A stretch of DNA of 23,435 nt from Lachnospiraceae bacterium (GTDB lineage Bacteria; Bacillota; Clostridia; Lachnospirales; Lachnospiraceae): NCBI GenBank assembly GCA_900770785.1, contig CAAGLJ010000112.1, forward strand, positions 1-23,435. Reading direction: 5' to 3'. The translations under genes and the position numbers were made by a program. The notes below the pieces were generated by a model. It worked only from the letters and a program-made list of their open reading frames with translations, did no database searches and was not told where the DNA came from. This document shows, piece after piece, positions 16,500 to 23,413 of the stretch (positions are counted from its first letter, which is position 1; every line of letters starts with the position of its first letter).

Positions 16500-16541
16500 T
16501 AGACTACACTGGGGATTCCCCTCGGTGTGGTCTATTTTTTT
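16500..16541 (+). terminator. Terminator after res
   Basis: TAGACTACACTGGGG (from 16500) pairs with CCCCTCGGTGTGGTCTA (to about 16534), with a short ATT loop, two G-U pairs and one bulge, followed by seven T. It lies 14 bases after the res stop. Confidence 0.85.
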
Positions 16542-16555
16542 GCCCGGAAACCGGA

Positions 16556-16666
16556 AAGGAGGTGATGCCCGGTGTTTTCGATTCTAAGTGGCATTTCTGT
16601 TCACAGTTTGTTATCTGGACTTATCGCATCTTCTATGGCATAGTGTCTCGCTGCAAGGAGGTGTGA
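16556..16666 (+). other. Full-length Shine-Dalgarno with possible tiny ORFs
   Basis: AAAGGAGGTGAT at about 16555-16566 is complementary to the whole anti-Shine-Dalgarno tail of 16S rRNA. Two short frames follow. A GTG at 16572 (nine bases from GGAGG) gives a 23-residue hydrophobic peptide ending at 16643. An ATG at 16565, too close to the ribosome site, gives 33 residues ending at 16666, just before the next gene. I cannot say whether either is a real product. The hydrophobic peptide is the more plausible. Confidence 0.3.
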
Positions 16667-16667
16667 T

Positions 16668-16949
16668 ATGGGCAACATTCTGGAAGAATTCTGGTACGGG
16701 AATATAAATCCTCAAGAACAGAGCAAGGAAAGCAGCCGGGCAATCAAAGAACTGCTCAAACTGATGGGACGAAACCGAGATCGGCTGCACGATTCCATGA
16801 CAGCAGAGCAACGGGAGACGCTCGAAAAATACGATGATTGCGTCAATGAAATGCACGGCTTGATAGAACTGGAGATATTTTCCTATGCTTTCCGGCTCGG
16901 AGGTAGGCTTATGCTTGCCACGCTGATGGACAGTGGCGAGGATGCCTAA
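16668..16949 (+). CDS. DUF6809-like small protein
   Basis: This 93-aa protein has no signal peptide or membrane segment. It begins MGNILEEFWYGNINPQEQ, the characteristic opening of small clostridial DUF6809 proteins (hydrophobic start, then YGNI and a Pro-x-Glu). The remainder is helical, with LLKLMGRNRDRLHDSM and a C-terminal FSYAFRLGGRLML block, also typical. AAGGAGGTG lies a few bases before the ATG. The function of the family is unknown. It is often found in mobile or accessory DNA of clostridia, and here it follows the restriction operon after a terminator, so it is probably transcribed separately or by read-through. Confidence 0.75.
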   Translation: MGNILEEFWYGNINPQEQSKESSRAIKELLKLMGRNRDRLHDSMTAEQRETLEKYDDCVNEMHGLIELEIFSYAFRLGGRLMLATLMDSGEDA

Positions 16950-16956
16950 AGCAGAA

Positions 16957-17000
16957 AAAGACCACACAGCAGACTATCAAAAGCCTGTTGTGTGGTCTTT
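16957..17000 (+). terminator. Terminator after the DUF6809-like gene
   Basis: AAAGACCACACAGCAG (16957-16972) pairs with CTGTTGTGTGGTCTTT (16985-17000), 16 bp with a single G-U. The loop is 12 bases. The run of T is only three before a C, so it is stem-driven; the A-run on the other side allows termination from either strand. Confidence 0.7.
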
Positions 17001-17055
17001 CTGTTGGCACCGCTTGAGGACGTCACTCAAAAAATACTGTAATTTTCAGTTTTCC

Positions 17056-17376
17056 CTAAGTGAGGACGCCAAATGGGGTGATGCGTTTCTGGCAACAATG
17101 AGCAGAGACTTGTAAAAATCATTTCCTGATATGTCTGGTTTTTCAGAGCAAAATTTGAAGAGTATACGGTACTGGTATAAGTTTTATAATTCTGAGGAAA
17201 ATGGCTTACAGCCTGTAAGCCAAATGGAACTTATTGAAAATATGGTAAAAAGCATTCCCTGGGGACATAATCAGAGAATCATGTATAAGTGCCACAGTGT
17301 ACAGGAGGCATTGTTTTACGTACAAAAGACAATTGGTTATCCGGACAGAAATATTGTTGATGTAGCAGGACAATGA
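17056..17376 (+). pseudogene. YhcG/DUF1016 nuclease, broken N-terminal fragment
   Basis: The frame reads KWGDAFLATMSRDL, then an in-frame TAA (17113-17115), then KSFPDMSGFSEQNLKSIRYW and, later, IPWGHNQRIM and ALFYVQKTIG. This is the order of the N-terminal DUF1016 domain of YhcG-type proteins (WG...LSxDL...FPxxxGFSxxNLxxMRxFY...WxHN...YxxKT). Family members normally run to over 300 residues and end in a PD-(D/E)XK nuclease domain, which is absent here. With a nonsense codon and no C-terminal half it is a remnant. An ORF could restart at the ATG at 17131 (81 aa), but it would lack the nuclease. These proteins often occur in defence islands. Confidence 0.72.
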
Positions 17377-17975
17377 GATATAAATGTCCGTAATCTTTTG
17401 GTTTGAATCTTGTATTGATATGAGATTTTTGAGTATACTAAAAATGCTTATGGAATAAAATGAGTTGAATAATGCCTCCAAGTCAAACATGATTTGGGGG
17501 CTTTCTTATGCCCATTTTGATTTCGGAAAATCTATCCGAAAAAGCAAAACTATGGTACAATTGCAAGTAGCGATGAGTGCCATAGCAAAGAGCAGACTTC
17601 AAATCAAACCGAAGCCAATCAAAGGCTCGTCTAAGAAATCAATTCTAGTATAACGGTTTTTAATTAACTATACCATTTAAATTTATGAAAATCCAGTATA
17701 TATGCTGTTTTCAACAGTTAATAAAGTGGAGTTATTTCAAAACTGCTATACTAGTCTTTTCTGTGGCAGGTGCATCTGGGTGCAGTATGCCGTTTTTACA
17801 GGTCTCGAAAGGGACCATTGAGTTATTTTTTGAATCCAAGGCTTAACGTAAAGCCAAGGGTTGTGCATCTAAATTGCACACTCATGGAACTATGAAGATG
17901 ATGTGATAAATAAGTTCAAACAGGATAAAAGTTCTTTTTTAAGCCTATCTACATCATCAGTTATGACCATTAATA
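17377..17975. other. 600-base stretch without a protein gene
   Basis: No credible coding region is visible; a 62-codon frame at 17465-17653 has no ribosome site or family pattern. A hairpin of GCCTCCAA (17474-17481) with TTGGGGGC (17494-17501) and a following T-rich run may be a weak terminator. CTAGTATA (17645-17652) and TATACTAG (17747-17754) are an inverted pair about 100 bases apart. The second half (from about 17800) contains a cluster of hairpins described separately. Confidence 0.5.
17801..17940 (+). ncRNA. Candidate structured RNA with U-tract end
   Basis: Several helices can be drawn by eye. H1: GGTCTC/GGGACC (17801-17806/17811-17816) is closed by a GAAA tetraloop. H2: an outer helix pairs 17817-17823 with 17880-17885 (one bulge), enclosing H3, GGCTT/AAGCC (17840-17844/17851-17855) extended by CC/GG across a symmetric AA/AA internal loop, and H4, TGTGCA/TGCACA (17862-17867/17875-17880). 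GAACT at 17887-17891 can pair with AGTTC at 17913-17917 or with AGTTC at 17930-17934, the latter followed by six T. No family was recognised. A TATACT -10-like box at 17747-17752 has no good -35. It could be a small RNA, a riboswitch-like leader of the broken gene after it, or chance. Confidence 0.4.
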
Positions 17976-18176
17976 TTGATAAAACGGTTATTAATAAACG
18001 CAATAGTGGAAGTGATAGTAACCTCTTTTATGAACAGTAATACGGTCTTTAGAAAGATTGCTTTTGTTGGAGTTAATAAGCATTGGTATAAGATGTTTAG
18101 CACAATTAAAGGAAAAGGAATTGTAATTACCTTTTTTGCTGATTATGGGAAAGCTAAGGAATGGTTGTTAGGATAA
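17976..18176 (+). pseudogene. STAS/SEC14-like protein, C-terminal fragment
   Basis: The frame encodes a peptide with FRKIAFVGVNKHWYKMF and a terminal ITFFADYGKAKEWLLG. This is the last half of small STAS/SEC14-like (SpoIIAA-like) proteins, where a beta strand 'KiAivGv' is followed by 'fF.d.eeAkeWL'. Those proteins usually have about 120-130 residues; only about 66 are left here. The frame starts at a TTG without a ribosome site and a stop codon lies just upstream (17964-17966). I read it as a 5'-truncated gene remnant. The family assignment is moderate. Confidence 0.5.
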
Positions 18177-18233
18177 TTCCAATTTTATGAATTTGATAAA
18201 TCGTAAGTTGTGGGAGGTGACAAACTATAAATA

Positions 18234-19606
18234 GTCAAGCGTTTTTTTGAAATTTTATGGTTTATAAAAAAGGGTAACCTTAATAAACCATCTAAAAATA
18301 GCGTATTTCAGATGGAGGGTTTTAACTTATAAGCATGAGTTTATCGAAGTTTCTTTGGGTCAAAGTCGATATCTTGACTCTCCAATGCATAGATGACTCT
18401 GACAAGCTTCTTAGCTACATGAGTGATAGCAACCCGGTGGGGTTTGTTCTCTGAACGTTTTCTGGCATAGTATGTAGCAAATGTCACATCAAATCGTATC
18501 AAAGGCAGACAGCAGTTGATAAGCACATATCGTAGCTGTGAGGAACCGTGTTTTACCATTCTGCCATTATACGCCTCAGTTCCTGATTCATGTACGCTGG
18601 GTTCTATTCCAGCAAAAGCAAGCATCTGGTTAGGACTGGAGAAGTTTGAAATATCACCATATTCAGCGTAAATGATAGCAGCGGATATAGGACCGATACC
18701 TGGAATGGACATATAGTGTGGATGCACTTCATCTACCAGTCTGTTGATTTCGCTTTCCAGTGTTTTGATTTCAGCCACAAGGGACTTGTATAAGGCCAGC
18801 AGCCTATTAAGTTCTACATCGAAGATAGAGTTGTTTACACCGACTGTATTAGCGGCAAGTTCTTTCAAGCGAATAAACTGCTGGGGAGAAAATTTTCCTC
18901 TGGAAATGGAACGAAGTTTCTCATAGGATGCAGAATTCATTCTTGCCATCTTTTCAGCGGAGCCGTAGTTTTCAAGGAGGTATAAGGCAGTTTTAGATAA
19001 ACGTTCCTGGAAGAACGGTTTGAACTCTGGAAAGGTGTGGTCAAGTACGTTTGTAATCTTAACAAGATAAAAAGAACGCTGACGGACCAGCCTGTCCCGT
19101 AAACGAGTTAATGACTTTAAGGAATAAGCGTGGTAAAATCCTTTTGAATGGGGTTTGTATTCAACAGTCATTAACCAACGGGCTATTAACTCGCAGTCGA
19201 TAGAGTCGGTTTTGGTGCGTCGGAGAGTCTGAGACTTCTTGAAATCCTTGATTAAAACTGGATTAACTTCCATGAAGCTGTGGTTGGCATTTTCAAGGAA
19301 GAGTTCAAGGTTGAGGGCATAATGGGCAGTTGATTCAAACCCTATTTTTATATCCGCTGGAGTGGAGAGTGAATTTAAGATAAGATTTAGTTGTTCAAAA
19401 CCTGACTTATCATTTTTGAAAGTAAACTTTGAAACAACTTTCTGGTCGGCTGCTGATATGATGCAGCAGTCGTGCTTGTACTTGGAAATATCGATTCCAA
19501 CAAAGTACATGGTCATAGAAATAAGCCTCCTAATAAAATATTTAGCACTGCTGTCTTCCACAGAGAATTCGGCTGTGTAATCACGTAAATAGAAACGTCA
19601 AGCGTT
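18234..19606 (-). mobile_element. IS110-family insertion sequence (approximate limits)
   Basis: The element is built around an IS110 transposase on the minus strand. The 10-bp sequence GTCAAGCGTT occurs at 18234-18243 and again at 19597-19606, giving a unit of about 1.36 kb, a normal size for the family. I take these repeats as the probable edges; one copy may be target DNA. Non-coding ends are about 100 bases (3' of the transposase) and 80 bases (5'). Hairpins lie in both: CCATCT/AGATGG (18288-18293/18310-18315) and CACAG/CTGTG around 19559-19577. IS110-family elements encode a guide ('bridge') RNA in a non-coding end, so one is expected in or next to these stretches. The exact limits are uncertain. 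Confidence 0.6.
18341..19516 (-). CDS. IS110-family transposase
   Basis: This 391-aa recombinase of the IS110 family (DEDD N-terminal domain plus Transposase_20 C-terminal domain) inserts its element using a bridge RNA. The catalytic acidic residues are visible: Asp9 in VGIDISK, Glu61 in GFESTAHY, and Asp104/Asp107 in TKTDSIDCEL. A helical linker follows, then the C-terminal domain with SIPGIGPISAAI, FAGIEPS and KHGSSQLR, which holds the conserved serine. I place the start at the ATG at 19516, because AGGAGG (19531-19526) sits nine bases upstream. A longer frame reaches 19561 without a ribosome site. No frameshift or stop is seen, so the enzyme is probably active. Confidence 0.93.
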   Translation of the reverse strand: MTMYFVGIDISKYKHDCCIISAADQKVVSKFTFKNDKSGFEQLNLILNSLSTPADIKIGFESTAHYALNLELFLENANHSFMEVNPVLIKDFKKSQTLRRTKTDSIDCELIARWLMTVEYKPHSKGFYHAYSLKSLTRLRDRLVRQRSFYLVKITNVLDHTFPEFKPFFQERLSKTALYLLENYGSAEKMARMNSASYEKLRSISRGKFSPQQFIRLKELAANTVGVNNSIFDVELNRLLALYKSLVAEIKTLESEINRLVDEVHPHYMSIPGIGPISAAIIYAEYGDISNFSSPNQMLAFAGIEPSVHESGTEAYNGRMVKHGSSQLRYVLINCCLPLIRFDVTFATYYARKRSENKPHRVAITHVAKKLVRVIYALESQDIDFDPKKLR

Positions 19607-19802
19607 AACAAACTAATTACCAGTAATAGACGAAAAGCTGTGGTCTGAGTCACCTCCGAACAGTCAAAGCTGTAATAATATAGGTACAGATCCACAGGGC
19701 TTTAAGTATTATAATGGAGTATTCAATAAAACCCAAGAGATTGGGAGAAAGGAGAATAATCCATTACCCTCAAAAGAGGATAATTGGATTATACGTGATA
19801 AA

Positions 19803-20018
19803 ATGAAGTGCCCAGAATGTGGAAATGAACTTAAAAAGGGTGTTATTGAGGCAAAGGAGGCAGGGAGTTTAACTCAATGGCTTACAATGCTAACCTGGTA
19901 TCCAGAGGAGTATAAAGGAAAATTAGTAAAGAAAAATACCATCAATCTTAGATTGAAGGCGGATGGATATTACTGTGATGAATGTATGAAGGTATATGCT
20001 GCATTTGAAGAAAAATAA
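19803..20018 (+). CDS. Small zinc-ribbon protein, DUF6487-like
   Basis: This 71-aa protein begins MKCPECGNELKKGVIEA and ends with YYCDECMKVYA, giving two CxxC knuckles (residues 3-6 and about 58-61) that likely bind one zinc. A tryptophan-containing middle part separates them. The arrangement matches the DUF6487 (PF20097-type) proteins common in clostridia, whose role is unknown. The ATG lacks a clear ribosome site, and the frame is open for 62 further codons upstream to 19617, reading as plausible coding sequence. The gene may therefore begin earlier, or be the 3' part of a gene damaged by the neighbouring insertion sequence. Confidence 0.65.
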   Translation: MKCPECGNELKKGVIEAKEAGSLTQWLTMLTWYPEEYKGKLVKKNTINLRLKADGYYCDECMKVYAAFEEK

Positions 20019-20169
20019 GAAGCCGAATTCTATTTTATAAATTTGTAAAAGGAGGGCATGTAATGAGTGAAAAATGTTGCTCCAGTGTAAACCGGTATTA
20101 GAGCAAATAAAGAAAGGATAGAACGCTGTGACAGAAAAGGAAATCTTAGAAAGGGTGGATTAAGGAAAA

Positions 20170-20829
20170 ATGTCGGCAGAGCTTTTTTTGATTCATACGG
20201 AATTTCTGGAGAATGAAGAAGTTTTTTTTCAAAAATTAAGGGGAGTCAGTGAAGCACGAAAGAAGAAGGTAGAAGCCTGCAGAGCGAAGGAAGACAAGCT
20301 GCGTTCTCTGGCAGGAGGACTGCTTCTGGAAGAACTATTGCGGCAGCATTTTTATTCTCCCCAAAAGCTGATTCAGGATGAAAAGGGAAAACTGATGCTG
20401 GAAGGGGAGGAAGCTTTTTACTTTAACTTATCCCACTCCGGTGATTATGCAGCCTGTGTAATTGCTGAAGGCCCTGTAGGTGTAGATATTCAACAGTACA
20501 GGCCGGTGAAGGATGGACTTGCGAAGCGTTTTTTTCAAGCGCAGGAGGCAAATCAGCTTAGACAGACCAGGGGAAGAGCCAGAGAAGAGCTGTTTTTCCG
20601 CTATTGGACAGCCAAGGAAAGCTATATTAAATTGACGGGAGAAGGCCTTCGGCAAAGCTTCAACAGCTTTGGTATAAATCTTCAGGAAGGAAGGGTAGAA
20701 GATCCCAACAGGCCTGAAAGAGAGATTTATCTGAAAGAGTACTGTTGTTTACCGGGATATGCGATTACGGTAGCGGCCTGCGAGGATAAGTTTTCCCGAT
20801 TCGTTAAAAAGATTTTTTACCGTATATAG
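20170..20829 (+). CDS. 4'-Phosphopantetheinyl transferase, Sfp type
   Basis: This 219-aa enzyme transfers the phosphopantetheine arm of coenzyme A to a serine of carrier proteins. Motifs appear in order: a GGLLLEELL helix (about residues 49-57), NLSHSGDYAACV, the magnesium-binding GVDIQ (Asp106) and WTAKESYIKLTGEG (Trp146, Lys149, Glu150). The length fits Sfp-type enzymes, which serve peptide or polyketide synthases and sometimes fatty-acid ACP. No such synthase is in the window, so the target is open. AAGGA lies just before the ATG. A terminator follows. Confidence 0.93.
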   Translation: MSAELFLIHTEFLENEEVFFQKLRGVSEARKKKVEACRAKEDKLRSLAGGLLLEELLRQHFYSPQKLIQDEKGKLMLEGEEAFYFNLSHSGDYAACVIAEGPVGVDIQQYRPVKDGLAKRFFQAQEANQLRQTRGRAREELFFRYWTAKESYIKLTGEGLRQSFNSFGINLQEGRVEDPNRPEREIYLKEYCCLPGYAITVAACEDKFSRFVKKIFYRI

Positions 20830-20854
20830 GCTATGGGAAACAAGCCGGATTTCA

Positions 20855-20884
20855 GGGAGTTTTGGAAACAAAACTCTCTTTTTT
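20855..20884 (+). terminator. Terminator after the phosphopantetheinyl transferase
   Basis: GGGAGTTTT (20855-20863) pairs with AAAACTCTC (20870-20878), nine base pairs with one G-U and a 6-base loop, followed by six T. Confidence 0.85.
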
Positions 20885-20921
20885 CATATGGTAAAGAAAG
20901 AGAGAAAACAGGAATTATTGT

Positions 20922-21452
20922 ATGCCAAAACGAATTATTTTAGATGCAGGTCATGGAGGCTGGGACAATGGAGCCAGCTATCAGGGAAGAAATGAAAAGG
21001 ATGATAATCTTGCCCTCACATTGGCAGTAGGGGATATTCTGGAAAACTATGGTTTTCAGGTTTTTTACACAAGAACAGAGGATGTTTACCAAAGACCATA
21101 CCAGAAGGCCACCATTGCCAATGAAATAGGAGGAGATTTGTTCGTCAGTATACATCGAAATTCCAGCCCTGTCCCAAATCAGTATAATGGGGTGGAAACG
21201 CTCGTTTATTCCAATCAGGGACTGCCCAAAAGAGTGGCGGAAAATATTAACCGCCAACTGGAGGCAGTAGGCTACAAAAATCTGGGGGTGGAAGAGAGGC
21301 CGGGCTTGATCGTATTAAATTCGACCCAGATGCCGGCAGTACTGGTAGAAGCAGGATTCATTAATTCAGATATAGATAATGCTTTATTTGACCAGAGATT
21401 TCAGGAAACGGCAGGAGCTATCGCAGCCGGGATAAATGAGAGCTTTTTATAA
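20922..21452 (+). CDS. N-acetylmuramoyl-L-alanine amidase (Amidase_3), single domain
   Basis: This zinc amidase cuts the bond between MurNAc and the stem peptide of peptidoglycan. The 176 residues are just the catalytic domain. Zinc ligands and catalytic residues are visible: His11 in LDAGHGG, Glu25 in NEKDDNL, His78 in SIHRNSS and Glu143 in LVEAGF. There is no signal peptide, membrane anchor or wall-binding domain, so export is unexplained; it could act during spore formation, after mother-cell lysis, or be exported by another route. CAGGA precedes the ATG by nine bases. Compare CwlC/CwlD-type spore enzymes; the specific role cannot be read. Confidence 0.93.
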   Translation: MPKRIILDAGHGGWDNGASYQGRNEKDDNLALTLAVGDILENYGFQVFYTRTEDVYQRPYQKATIANEIGGDLFVSIHRNSSPVPNQYNGVETLVYSNQGLPKRVAENINRQLEAVGYKNLGVEERPGLIVLNSTQMPAVLVEAGFINSDIDNALFDQRFQETAGAIAAGINESFL

Positions 21453-21474
21453 TGGAATGGAGGAACAAATGAAA

Positions 21475-21499
21475 AGGCTGTTGCAGTCAGCAACAGCCT
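21475..21499. terminator. Bidirectional terminator between amidase and HlyC/CorC genes
   Basis: AGGCTGTTGC (21475-21484) and GCAACAGCCT (21490-21499) form a perfect 10-bp stem with a 5-base loop between two convergent genes. Read on the minus strand the stem is followed by TTTTC, so it serves best for the HlyC/CorC transcript. Confidence 0.8.
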
Positions 21500-21505
21500 C
21501 TTAAA

Positions 21506-22822
21506 TCAGGTTTTGTCAGAAGGTGTATTCTTTTTATCCGATTCAGAAGGAGCTTCCTCGGCGGGCAGCTTTGTATCAGAAGACGGAAGGGTTAAAATCA
21601 CCTTGGTAATCCGGTTCTGATTTACCTCCTTTACCTTGATACGGATACCGTCGGAGGTGGTAACCTCATCCCCCATTTCCGGCATACGATCCAGAATCTC
21701 GATGACGATACCGGCTATGGAGTCATAGTCTTCACTGTCTAATCCGGTGCCCAGGGCATCATTAATATCGTCCAGTTTCATGGAGCCTTCTACCAGATAC
21801 ACATTTTCATCCAGCTTCTGAATATATTCTTCCTCTTCGGCATCGTATTCATCGCGGATTTCACCTACGATTTCTTCCAGCAGATCCTCCATGGTAATCA
21901 TACCCACACAGGCGCCGTATTCGTTTAAGACGAAGGCAACATTGTGCATCTTATGCCGAAGCTCCATCATAAGGTCAGCGGTTTTCTTAAATTCATAAGT
22001 ATAGTAGGCTTCACGAAGAATACTGCGAATAGAAAAGTTATTCCTGTCAGCTACCAGAATAAAATCTTTTATGTTAACTTGACCGATAATATTGTCTTTG
22101 TCCTCTTCGTAAACCGGAATCCGGGTATACATGGATTCGCGGAAAAGGGAGAGCAGATCGTCATAGCCTGCATTTATATCAACAGTCACCATATCGATAC
22201 GGGGAATCATAATGTCCTTTGCTACCGTATCGCTGAAGTCGAATACGTTATAGATGATTTCCCTCTCTTCAGACTCAATAACCCCATCCTCATGGCTTAC
22301 ATCCACATAGGTCTTTAATTCTGTCTCGGTCATAGTAGGCTTTGCATCAGGGTCCAGCTTTAACAGCCTTAAAACAGCATTGGAAAACAGGTCAATAATG
22401 TAGATGACAGGTGTTAGTGCAACCATTAGAAAATGAATAATGGGAGCATAGGCCAGTGCCAGCTTCTCTGCATGTACCTTAGCCAGCGTTTTGGGGAAAA
22501 TTTCACCAAACAGCAGTACCAGAATGGTTAAAAGTCCGGTAGCCAGCCCTACAGCCATATTGATTCTGATAGCCAGGGTTGTAGCCAGAGCAGAAGCAGA
22601 GATATTGACGATATTGTTTCCAATCAAAATTGCACTGATCATTTTTCCGTAATGGTTTAAAACGGATTCGACAGTAGCAGCTCTTTTGTTTCCTTCTTCA
22701 AGCAGGCTTCGGACTTTGACGCGGTTAACCGTAGAAAGGGCTGTTTCCGCGGAAGAAAAGAAGCCGGAGAGAAAAAGCAGGATGAAAAGAATAACAACCT
22801 GTATGACACCAGTGGTATCCAA
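21506..22822 (-). CDS. HlyC/CorC-family CNNM/CBS membrane protein
   Basis: This 438-aa membrane protein belongs to the CNNM/CorC group, linked to magnesium or cobalt transport. Residues 1 to about 190 form the DUF21/CNNM membrane domain, with helices near 7-25, 60-80, 90-110 and 125-150 and the conserved GFFSSAETAL. Two CBS domains follow (about 205-330, with KDIMIPR and RIPVYEE), then a C-terminal CorC_HlyC domain (about 345-420) and an acidic, Ser-rich tail. The start is a TTG at 22822: AGGAGT lies eight bases upstream and no ATG exists nearby. A near-perfect promoter precedes it. Older 'hemolysin' names for this family are not supported by function. Confidence 0.93.
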   Translation of the reverse strand: MDTTGVIQVVILFILLFLSGFFSSAETALSTVNRVKVRSLLEEGNKRAATVESVLNHYGKMISAILIGNNIVNISASALATTLAIRINMAVGLATGLLTILVLLFGEIFPKTLAKVHAEKLALAYAPIIHFLMVALTPVIYIIDLFSNAVLRLLKLDPDAKPTMTETELKTYVDVSHEDGVIESEEREIIYNVFDFSDTVAKDIMIPRIDMVTVDINAGYDDLLSLFRESMYTRIPVYEEDKDNIIGQVNIKDFILVADRNNFSIRSILREAYYTYEFKKTADLMMELRHKMHNVAFVLNEYGACVGMITMEDLLEEIVGEIRDEYDAEEEEYIQKLDENVYLVEGSMKLDDINDALGTGLDSEDYDSIAGIVIEILDRMPEMGDEVTTSDGIRIKVKEVNQNRITKVILTLPSSDTKLPAEEAPSESDKKNTPSDKT

Positions 22823-22875
22823 AAAAAATCACTCCTTTATTCTAATGAATTCCTGTAAAAAACAGGTTGAAAGTA

Positions 22876-22904
22876 ATACTACATAAAACCGGCCTGAATG
22901 TCAA
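22876..22904 (-). promoter_or_regulatory. Promoter of the HlyC/CorC gene
   Basis: On the minus strand a perfect TTGACA (22904-22899) and TAGTAT (22881-22876) are separated by 17 bases. The start would be near 22869, leaving a leader of about 47 bases before the TTG codon. Confidence 0.8.
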
Positions 22905-22977
22905 GGTTTTCGTAATGATTGGACGTATTGTTTCATATGAATGGAACAGGAAAATAAAATCGGGGAGGAAAAGGAAG

Positions 22978-23373
22978 ATGTATAAAAATCGGGAGAGGGA
23001 AGAGGAGAAGCCGGTATTGTCGAAAGCCCTTTTTCCAGTTCTGACAGGACTGCTGGCAGGCTATTTGATAACGCTTATCGGTTTATTTGTAATTGCCCTT
23101 TTACTGCTTCAGCTTCATCTGTCTGAACGGGCAGTGGAAATAGGAATTATTATTCTCTATGTGGTGTCGGTTTTTACAGCAGGCTTCATCGTTGGAAAGC
23201 TGATGAAGACCAGAAAATTTTTATGGGGAATGGTGGAAGGGCTGGCCTATTATCTGATTCTGTTTGTTTTATCCATGATCATGCAAAAGAATCTGGCTAT
23301 GGATGGCAGAGAACTTTTAACGGTATTTTGTATCTGTATGGGAGGTGGAATGCTGGGGGGAATGCTGTCCTGA
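22978..23373 (+). CDS. TIGR04086-like small membrane protein
   Basis: This 131-aa integral membrane protein has four predicted helices (about residues 19-42, 52-72, 82-100 and 108-130), with the pattern PVLTGLLAGYLITL near the N-terminus and GGGMLGGMLS at the end. This fits the TIGR04086 family of Firmicutes, of unknown role, often encoded near yajC and other secretion genes. The start chosen is the ATG at 22978, with GGAGG at about 22964-22968; a longer frame to 22867 covers the promoter of the divergent gene and is unlikely. No neighbour after it is visible because the contig ends. Confidence 0.8.
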   Translation: MYKNREREEEKPVLSKALFPVLTGLLAGYLITLIGLFVIALLLLQLHLSERAVEIGIIILYVVSVFTAGFIVGKLMKTRKFLWGMVEGLAYYLILFVLSMIMQKNLAMDGRELLTVFCICMGGGMLGGMLS

Positions 23374-23413
23374 TTTTTACAAGAAAATGCTTTCCCTGAA
23401 AAAAGATGTGTGT

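Noticed and set aside
9332..17400. tRNA-Leu as attachment site of a genomic island
   Set aside because: No second copy of the tRNA 3' end and no integrase gene found; the link to the accessory region remains positional only.
17465..17653. 62-codon frame after a hairpin
   Set aside because: No ribosome site, overlaps a terminator-like hairpin, and has no protein-family pattern.
20063..20169. Very short frames (12, 15 and 11 codons), the first with a strong ribosome site
   Set aside because: Too short and mutually inconsistent; probably decayed gene sequence before the phosphopantetheinyl transferase gene.
21469..21504. Tiny ORF (MKRLLQSATAS) with a good GGAGG site
   Set aside because: It is formed by the terminator hairpin itself and has 11 codons; most likely chance.
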